Assembly: GCA_034509735.1 (NCBI GenBank)
Contig: JACGWO010000010.1
Location: forward strand, 9,313,193 to 9,377,192
DNA length: 64,000 nucleotides
Reading direction: 5' to 3'
Origin: Sesamum alatum
Lineage: Eukaryota > Streptophyta > Magnoliopsida > Lamiales > Pedaliaceae
The notes beneath the pieces were generated by a model. The model searched no databases. It was not told the origin of the DNA and worked only from the letters and a program-made list of their open reading frames with translations. Below, piece after piece: positions 56,100 to 64,000 of the stretch. The position numbers and the translations under genes are program-made. Every line of letters begins with the position of its first letter. The first letter of the stretch is position 1.

Positions 56100-59000
56100 A
56101 CTAGTGCTATAATTCTATCGGTTTTTCGTTTGTGGCAAATTCTACCATGATAATTGTCAATTGCAAATGATGATGCTAAAACTTCGACTTTTAATGAATT
56201 TCGGTACGATATTTACAATGACTTTTACAAATTTTTGCATCAACTTTGTGATAAAAATTTTGTGGCACAATTTGCGGCAATCTCCTTGCGATGTCTTATT
56301 TCATAGCAACAACATTTGGAACGAAAATCTGTTGTAAAATTGCAAGGCATTGTTTACAAGGAATTCATTCACATTTTCCAAGGTCGTACCAAAGTTATCT
56401 GCAAATTGCATCTTTAGCATTTACATCTTTACCATACTTGTTAGTTCATAAATTACATGAAAAATATACACACCAAACATTGGATAATCGTGCAGCCTAT
56501 GCACAACAATTTTTGTTGGAAAATCCTTTCATAATTAACAAGGCAACATCAATTCTAGGAAATAACCAGTCTCAACCAAAATTTAAATGCCCCAAGTTAA
56601 TTAGTTCAGAAAAGTTCCCAAAATAGTATAGAAAAAGTATAGTTATGGAAACGCACGAAAAACAACAAAAAAAATGAAAAACGGCCCAGTTCGGTCGGTG
56701 CCCGCGCGCGCAAGCCCGACTACCTACGCGCAGCCTGCGTAGGACGCATGCCTGCGCGTGCACAGGCCCTCGCCCACGCTTGCAGGAGTGCTCCTTAGCG
56801 GCAGCGGGTGCAAGAAGGCGTAGTGCGCACGCCTGCGCACACGGGCCCTTGCCCATTGCGCAGCCTGCCTGCTAGCTACTTTTGTTTTTAATGTTTTAAC
56901 TTTTTCTTGCAACCATTTTTCTTAAACACAAAAATCTTTAATTCAAGAATATAACCACATATTCAAGAATCCCAAAATCCAATCTTTATGCAATATTAAC
57001 AAATGTCAAATTTTACGCATGCTCATGCTATACAAACAACCATGGTGTCCAACATCATTAAAAACTTAGAAATTAATGCGAAATTTTACACTTGAATTTT
57101 GATCATTGGTGCAACCATTGCAAAAATGAATTCTTGTTAGGAAACCCCTTCCTCATTAACAAATCAATATTTATTTTTAGAAAATTCTAAATCTATACCA
57201 AAAATAAATATCCTAAGTTAACAGGTTTAGGAAATGCAACAAATATCATAAAAAAATTAAAACAAAACAGTATTGAAGAAAGAGCCAAAAAGGGAAAAAA
57301 TGGAGCGACACCGGTCAGCCCGGCTAGGCGCGTGGTGGCACAGCGTGCGTGTTGTTCATGCGCGGTGGGCGTGCTGCTGCTGCTGTCGGTATGCCGTTTT
57401 CACCATTTTTGCTATTTTCGTGCAATTTTCTAAACCACAAGATAATTCCAACCCAACACATTCACGAAACCCAAGATAATTTTTTTTTTTAAAATCTTAA
57501 TACATTTGAATACATGTCTACTAAACAACAATTTAAAGTTTCAAATATCCAAAATTTAATAAAGGGGATCATCATCATTTTTACAATTATCTAAAGGTGG
57601 TTGGTCAGATTGGGTTGGCGGATCATTACCATTGGATACTACAAAAACACTGTATCATAGCAACGGATTCGTTACATAATAATTTTGCCTCGAATTTTTT
57701 TTTATTGCTATAGGATCTAGGGCTATAGTTGCAAAAATAATTTTTGCATAAAAATCGATGCAACTATAAGTACTAGTGCTATAGTTGCATTGGTTTTTTC
57801 ATTCATGGAAAATTATGCCACGGATATTCATCTATTGCAAATTATGTTGCCAAAACCTTGACTTTTAACGAATTTCACAATGAACTTTACAACATCTTGC
57901 AACGATTTTGTGATAATATTTTCGTGGCAAAATTTACGGCAACTTTGTTGCAATATCTTATTTCATCGCAACAACATTTGGAACGAAAATCTGTTGAAAA
58001 AATTGCAACGCCTTGTTTACAACGACCTTTGGTGCAAATTTTTGTGCAACGAAAATCCGTAGCAAAATTGCAATGCATTGCTTGCAACTTTAGTTCGTTG
58101 CAAGTTTGCAACGGATGTTGCAATAAATTTTTTTGCTAAAATCCGTTGAAATTTTTATTGTAAAATTATCAATAAAATTTTGTATGTTTGCTTTACTATA
58201 TTTTTTATTTCATATTTTGATATTTATTTTTTTTAATTGAAATTTTTATTATATATAACTAACAATTTGTAAAATTCAAACAAAATAAAATATTTAGTCA
58301 AAAATAAAATATAGAAAGATAATTCACTACATGTTAATATATGCTCACTAAACAACAATTTAAAGTTTAAAATATTCAATATGTAATAAGGGGGGCATAA
58401 TTATTTTTATAATCATCAAAGGTGGTTGGCCAGACTGCGATGGCGGATTATTCCTAATGGACTCTATAAAAAAACTGTGTCATAGCAACGGATATTTGCC
58501 ACGGATTTTGCGTAAGACCGTTACAAAAAATTTGCCTCAAAAAATATTCCATTGCTATAGGTACTAGTGCTATAGTCGTATTGGTTTTTCCGTTCTTGAC
58601 AAATTATGTCACGGATATTTTTCCATTGGAAATTATGTTGTGATTACTTTGAGTTTTAACAAATTTTACAATGAATTTTTGTAATGACTTTTACGATATA
58701 TGTACAACAACTTTGTGATAATTTTTTAATGACAAAATTTGCAGCAATTTCATTGCAACATTTTATTTCATTGCAACAATGTTTGGAACGATAATCTGTT
58801 GTAAAATTGTAACGTGTTGTTTACAACAATAGTCAGTGCAAATTTTGCAACAACTTGTGCAACGAAAATCCGTAGCGAAATTGCATTGCATTGATTGCAA
58901 CTTTAGTCCATTGCAATTTTTGCAATGGATGTTATAGTTACTAGTGCTATAATTCCATCGGTTTTTCGTTTGTGGCAAATTCTGGCATGGATAATTTTCA

Positions 59001-59268
59001 ATTGCAAATTATGATCCTTAAACTTTGACTTTTAATGAATTTTGCAACGAAATTTGCAATGACTTTTACAATATTTTTGCATCAACTTTGTGATAAAATT
59101 TTTGTGGCAAAATCTGCGGCAATCTCATTGCGATGTCTTATTTCATGGCAACAACATTTGGAACGAAAATCTGTTGTAAAATTGCAAGGTATTATTTACA
59201 ATGAATTCATTCACATTTTCCAAGGTCGTACCAAAGTTATCTGCAAATTGCATTTTTAGCATTTACAT
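56100..59268. repeat. tandem CACTA subterminal units
   Basis: Units at about 56100-56425, 57770-58140, 58560-58925 and 58930-59268 share tagtgctata, tttcgtttgtggcaaatt, tttgcatcaactttgtgataa and catttggaacgaaaatctgttg. The first and last are the closest pair and share aggtcgtaccaaagttatct. The AT-rich lead-in before the first is also repeated before the third (58180-58440). Confidence 0.72.
56560..57480. mobile_element. Copia-leader-like fragments inside the CACTA region
   Basis: Two stretches, 56560-56900 and 57120-57480, show the order seen in the Copia leaders: AT-rich with aaattagt..ttcagaaaa, then aaaaacggccc followed by a GC-rich block with gcgcgc and ctgcctgc. The reading frames in the GC-rich blocks are compositional. 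Confidence 0.5.
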
Positions 59269-59299
59269 CTATTTGTTTGTGTGCTTTATTTCCCGAAGC

Positions 59300-59920
59300 A
59301 TTTTTTTGGTTTCAAGAAGTAAGTTAAACACTAACTCTGATCCACCATGTTCCATCACTAGATTGAGAGTCTTAGTGTTAGTCGAGGTAAGAGAAGTGGA
59401 GAACCTCACCTCCGAGCCCATACATCAATTCTGCCTTTCTTTACTCCTCCAATTTCCTCCAACCACAACTGTTGATCATTAATCGAAGTGCTCGAGAGAC
59501 GACTTGAGCAGATGCTGAGAAGTAATGTTTTGATCATCATTCAACTTTCGAATTTTTTCCTATACCATTATAAAAAAAATAATTAGCAAATAACTTGAAG
59601 ATAATTTAAACTATTTACTTTCATGTGATTTTAAATAATTTAAACTTACTACTGCATCATTAGCTCTCGAGCCAGCCTAATTGCCTTCTTTTGTTTTCCA
59701 ACACTACTCTAACCGCACAATAAGTGAAGGTGGACGACCAAGAAATTTCTCCTGATAAAGTTTTAAAAAATAAATATTAATTGTGTAAGAAAATCAATTA
59801 TAATCTAAAAAACAAAAAGAAATAGTTATATCTTACCAGCTTTCGTTCGTGATTTGAAATAGAAGCAGAACCACCTCGATAGACGGGAAATGTAGATGCA
59901 ATTTTTTGGCGGTTCATCTT
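59300..59920 (-). pseudogene. CACTA-associated Transposase_24-like exon relics
   Basis: On the minus strand an exon-like piece starts at 59916 (MNRQKIASTF, GGSASISNHERKL) and ends at a GTAAGA donor (59837). A second piece after ttatcag reads EKFLGRPPSLIVRLE (about 59755-59711). A third reads LWLEEIGGVKKGRI then, after a frameshift, YGLG (59470-59400). GRPP and the KKGRIYGLG tail resemble the plant Ptta/En-Spm Transposase_24 family. Stops break the frame. Confidence 0.5.
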
Positions 59921-60569
59921 TTTAATTTATGAGATGGCCTGAAATTTCTCACCATCCCACGCACTCTGCAAGCCCGCCCAGACTCCATCGGGCATTTTAT
60001 CGGTTTTTCTTTTATTTCTCCTACATCGGCCCATCACCTCCCCAATCCCACCCTAAAAGAAGTTCGTGGCAAAATTATTTGATATATTATTTTAAAAATT
60101 ATGTAAATTGAAGGTTATTGCAAAACTTTATTTAAATTGCAACAGCTTCTTTCCGATGCAACAACCCTTGCAAATTATTAGCAATGGCTATAATTTAAAA
60201 ATCCGTTACAAAAGGTGCCACGGATATTAATTGCTGCGAAACCATGCAAGTTAGCAATGGATATGTTTCGTGGCAATATTTTTCATGCTTTTGCAACAAC
60301 TTGCAACAAAAGTGGACCACTCTAAAGTTGACCGATTTTTGCAATGGCATGTCCGTTGCAAATCTTTTTGTTGTTTTGCCATGAAATTTGCCACGAAATC
60401 CAATTTTTTTAAAATCCATTGCAGAGTCGTGGCAAGGTCCAGGCATGTTTGCCACGAAAATTCAAATTTTTTAAAATCCTTTGCAGAGTAGTGGCAAAGT
60501 CTGGGCAAGTTTGCCATGAAAGGTTCTGTGGCACAAATTTCTTTGCAATGACCCTTTTTTTTTGTAGTG

Positions 60570-62059
60570 TTTGTGTGGGTTTGATTTGCGTCATTAGGCT
60601 CGAATCTTTTCAATCTCGATTGAAGATTTGGTATATTGAGAATGATATAAGTTGGTTTCTAATCAGATTGTGAAGGACTTGAGGCAATCACTTTTGTAAG
60701 CTAATTAGGTCACCCATGGTCATCTACGGTCTAAGTGGACTAAAGTTTTCTGTGATTGAATTAGTTGGTGACCTAAGTTTACTTAAACTCCTTCATAGTC
60801 TGGTTAAAAATAAGAATATTAGTTTGAATTAGTTTGAAATTTGGAAAAGAATGATAAAAATGCTAGAAGTTGGCTAGATGAATAAAAGGGAAGAAAAACA
60901 ACCAAGTGGACCTAGAGAGTACATAGTGTAGTGCTTATTTTATTTTATTTTTTGTCGTCTCTTCATTTCTCAAATCCACCAAGGCATGTCTATACTATTT
61001 GGTTGAAGATTCTTCTCGAACATACACTTGTGTAGTCGTAGCATCGGTGCACCGAAGGCGAACAGAGAAAGGACCCATAAGGCGTTCGGATGATAAAAAG
61101 AGATGCGTTTATTGGGAAGAAAAAATCATAAAAAAATGGAAATCCTAATAATAAAAAACCCTAAAGTAATGGGAGAAGCAATGCACATGGCAATCATGAT
61201 AACTTTGTATTAATTTATGTAAAGGTTAATTACACTGAGCTTCCCTACTACTATGAAAATATACAAGGATCGGGATCCTCTATTCCCAAAAGATGTTTCA
61301 TCTTCTGTTCCATCTATAGATTTGCTCCTTGTGGAAAATATTGAAACTGATAATGTCCAGGCAAGAGGGAAATGGTTGAGTTGGCAAGAGATAGAAATTG
61401 CGGAATTGATTCAATGAAAAGTAAACAAGAGTCCAAAGCAAGAGAGAGCAATATCCTCTTCACCTCTTTTCTATCTCATAGACATACCTATACATTTCTC
61501 TCTCTCACACACAACACACGCTCAAACTCATTCTCTCTGTGCCTCCTTCTCTATCAATGCAAGATGACAATAATGTGGCAAAATTTAGTAACAATAAAAA
61601 TTATAACAATTAATTGCATATATGAAAAATCACTATAAAAAGTATAATATTTCGTCATAGTTATAGAAACGATTAAAAGTAAATAATTATAGTAAATAGT
61701 AATTGACCATGGCAATGTATCTTGTTTACTACATCTATTTAAAAATACCATATTTATTTACTGGTTTATTCAGATAATAATAACATATGGTATTTTTATT
61801 TGTATTATCTAGTCTCTATGTAAAAATAAGGTTAATCAACTATATAGTAACTTTTGATATTTTTTGTGTAAATCGTTCTTTAATATGATGCCATGAATTT
61901 TACGTTATACTTCAATATCAATTTGTAACTCTTGTAGTTTTGTAAATTATAAGTCAAAATTAACAAGTTCTAACATTATATTATAATTTTTATATTAATT
62001 TATGAGCATATATTTATACCCAAGATACATAATATGCAATCTATTTTACTGCTTATGAA
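60570..62059. other. AT-rich region without recognised gene
   Basis: No host gene, RNA gene or complete mobile element identified. A stretch at 61255-61410 on the plus strand could encode DRDPLFPKDVSSSVPSID and KWLSWQEIEIAELI, but I recognise no family. CT-rich microsatellite-like sequence follows (61470-61560). Confidence 0.35.
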
Positions 62060-62303
62060 CTTATTTTGAAACTTGATCATTCTAATGGAAACCGGTAACT
62101 AATTTCATGTCCTAGACTTTGATTGGGAGTTTAGTGGCGGAGGGACCGTATCTACATATTACGTGTAGCTCATAGGTTCACACAATAATTCACCTATTCT
62201 TTAGTGCCATGGACCATTGCTAGATGGCCACCCATGGTAATGGATACCCTCCAATTAAGGAGTTAATTGAGGAAAATTAATTATGATAAGATCTAATTAA
62301 TAA
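62060..62303 (+). mobile_element. fragment of the Copia-family LTR, plus orientation, part 1
   Basis: The reverse complement matches the LTRs at 20547-34548, including the conserved palindrome (62207-62237). It is interrupted at 62304 by a CACTA element and resumes at 63426. Confidence 0.75.
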
Positions 62304-63425
62304 CACTATAAAAAAATGTGGGAATTGAAACGGTAACATGAAAGGTTTCCTTAATTTTTGGAACGGTAAGTAGTTCACTGGAACCTTTTGGACTGAAATT
62401 AGGAACGGTTGAGGAACGGGAGGCAATCCGTGGCAATAAGAGGCGATTCTAACAATTAGGAACGGTTGAGGAACGGGAGGCAATCCGTGGCAATAAGAGG
62501 CGGTTCTAACAAATAACCGTTCCTATTTGGGAACGGTTTTTGGCATATATTAGGTGTACCGTTCCTAATTACCTTTGTACGTATAAATTTATAATTTTTG
62601 CATTTGGAATACCTTATAAACTTTAGGAACGGTAGCATCAAAATCAAATTGCGCAATTAGGAACGGTAGATAGAACACCTTTTGGAATAGTCCCCTTATG
62701 TTGTAGATAAAATTTAGCATGGTGTCTGAAATATATGTAGGAACAGTTTGTTGTAGAGATTACGATCGGTAACTGGAATATATTTTGTCGCGACAAGTAA
62801 GAACGATTTTAGCACTCTAACTTTGGAATACCATTTTGGACTGGTTTTTGGTATTGTCTTTAGAACGAAAGCCTAACCACGAAAGAATTGATTTTGGAAT
62901 ATATATAGGCACGGTACGCCCCGTATGTAGGAACGGTTGACTTGTATAGTTGGATAGGTTGTTTCATCGGCAATGGAAACGGTAAATTATTAAAACAGTC
63001 AAATATAGGAACGGTACTTTGCGCTGATTAACCGTCTAAAGTACCGTTCCTAAATAATGAATTATTAATTTTTTTATATTAATAATTTTTATCATTTAAA
63101 TATAAATTAAATTATTAATAATATTTTGATTATATAATTAATATTTAAATATGAAAAAATGCATAATTTAGAAATAAAAATTATATTAAATACAAATATT
63201 ATCCGATTTAATTACAAAAAATCAAAATAAAAAAAATACATAATCTACTCCTCGTCCCTATTGGCCTCGTCCATCTCGTCAATGTCTGGAAGGGTGGGGT
63301 CTCTAGGAGGCCGTGACGGGCCGGTGCCGGAGCGAAAGGTTTGCATGTCCTTCATCATGCCCATTTGGAACGGTAACTGGAACAGTCTTCTCTATCCGTT
63401 CCTATTCTCGTATTTTTTTGTAGTG
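62304..63425. mobile_element. CACTA element (1122 bp) with taa TSD
   Basis: It starts CACTATAAAAAAATG and ends ATTTTTTTGTAGTG, with taa at 62301-62303 and 63426-63428. The subterminal zones carry many copies of ggaacggt and accgttcc. A 57-bp unit is tandemly duplicated (62401-62457 and 62458-62514). A coding relic lies near its right end. Confidence 0.92.
63245..63364 (-). pseudogene. C-terminal exon relic of a CACTA-encoded protein
   Basis: The minus strand reads MGMMKDMQTFRSGTG, then PSRPPRDPTLPDIDEMDEAN and RDEE-stop. The base composition is GC-rich against an AT-rich element. A Met/Gln segment followed by an acidic tail fits the end of plant En/Spm-associated proteins. Only this last piece, about 40 codons, remains. 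Confidence 0.5.
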
Positions 63426-63660
63426 TAACAAGTAAGTTGCTAATTAAATTGCATATGTGATACACGCCCAAGTCTAGCTATTTGTCAACCTAAAGGGTCA
63501 CACACAAATCGATGATGGAATTATTGGAATTAATTTATGGAATCAATTATGGAGAATAAATAAATTAATCTAAGGAGTGAAATTAATTGATTGAAATAAT
63601 CTATGAAATCTATTCATGGGAAAATTAAATAATATGATTATTTAATTTGGAATCTATTAC
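63426..63660 (+). mobile_element. fragment of the Copia-family LTR, plus orientation, part 2
   Basis: Contains caacctaaagggtcacacac and aagtctagct, the complement of the block tgtgtgaccctttaggttcac found beside the palindrome in the other LTRs, then AT-rich sequence of the same type. Confidence 0.7.
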
Positions 63661-63662
63661 AT

Positions 63663-64000
63663 GGCTTAAATGCATTTTTCGTCCTGTATCTTTTGCATTT
63701 TGATATTTTAGTCCTTTATCTTTCTAGGTTAGCAAATAGGTCCTGTAACTTTATAATTTTCCGCGATTTTGATCCTTCAATCACTGAAGTTTGCAAATGT
63801 TACCGGAATTTTTTTTTAATTTGGTGCTTTTGTTCCTATTTGTCAAATTACTGTCAGCATGGAACCAAATTTTCGTCCTATATCTTTCATATTTTGGCAT
63901 TTTAGTCTTTTATTTTTCTAGTGTAGCAAATAGCTCCTGTAACTTATAATTTTCGCGATTTTGGTCCATTAAATTGACGAATCGGAACAAAAGCCCCAAA
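63663..64000. mobile_element. MULE-type MITE of the ttaaatgcattt family, right end outside window
   Basis: It starts ggcttaaatgcatttttcg and continues with the phrase tagcaaataggtcctgta, as in 9904-10455 and 13733-14191. The window ends inside it. Confidence 0.75.

Larger units (their letters stand above)
55997..60569. mobile_element. large rearranged CACTA element
   Basis: It begins CACTACAAAAAGTCG and ends TTTTTTTTTGTAGTG. Both sides hold many copies of motifs such as ttgcaacgg and gccacggatt in both orientations. Flanking triplets do not match (gga and ttt). The left part contains four related copies of a 330-370 bp subterminal unit with inserted retrotransposon-leader fragments, and the right part contains transposase exon relics. 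The boundaries may therefore belong to more than one insertion. Confidence 0.6.

Noticed and set aside
56572..56912. Cys/Arg-rich frames of 62-94 codons
   Set aside because: Same effect in the second GC-rich block; no motif, start context or splice logic.
56100..59268. Regularly spaced repeats suggesting a CRISPR-like or satellite array
   Set aside because: Units are 330-370 bp, diverged and bounded by CACTA ends, so they are transposon subterminal repeats in a plant genome.

Overview
The window looks like nuclear DNA of a dicot plant, probably an asterid, although no species call is possible from sequence alone. It is AT-rich, has spliced genes, and is crowded with plant transposon families: MULE-type and foldback MITEs, CACTA, hAT, Copia LTR retrotransposons and plant L1-like LINEs. 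Nothing bacterial, organellar or viral was seen.

Region 1 (1-15.2 kb) is the N-terminal half of one host gene on the minus strand, a SAC-domain phosphoinositide phosphatase of the RHD4/SAC7 group. Eleven coding exons (951 bp, 317 codons, no internal stop) run from the start codon near 14.93 kb to 721, and the gene continues past the left edge. Its introns hold about twenty small transposons, several with perfect target-site duplications. Intron 2 has a GC-AG border, and intron 7 has the hallmarks of a U12-type (minor spliceosome) AT-AG intron.

Region 2 (15.2-19.9 kb) holds MITEs and a LINE fragment inserted in the ORF1 of another LINE. Region 3 (19.9-34.9 kb) is a stack of Copia-like elements in minus orientation. 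An old element fragment carries a solo LTR (20547-22537, TSD acatt) and a complete but coding-dead younger element (22740-32265, TSD acaaa). Two further related LTRs follow.

Region 4 (34.9-55.4 kb) contains two diverged copies of a 4.2-4.6 kb block carrying LINE ORF1 and a long stretch upstream of it. The second copy continues into ORF2 and is a nearly full-length LINE. Between them lies a second, well-bounded Copia element (41550-46164, TSD gtcct) with a deleted integrase core.

Region 5 (55.4-64 kb) has two CACTA elements. One is large and rearranged (55997-60569), with tandem subterminal repeats, retrotransposon-leader fragments and Transposase_24-like exon relics. The other is compact (62304-63425, TSD taa) and split an old LTR. 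Apart from the phosphatase no host gene was recognised, and all other coding sequence is transposon-derived and broken.
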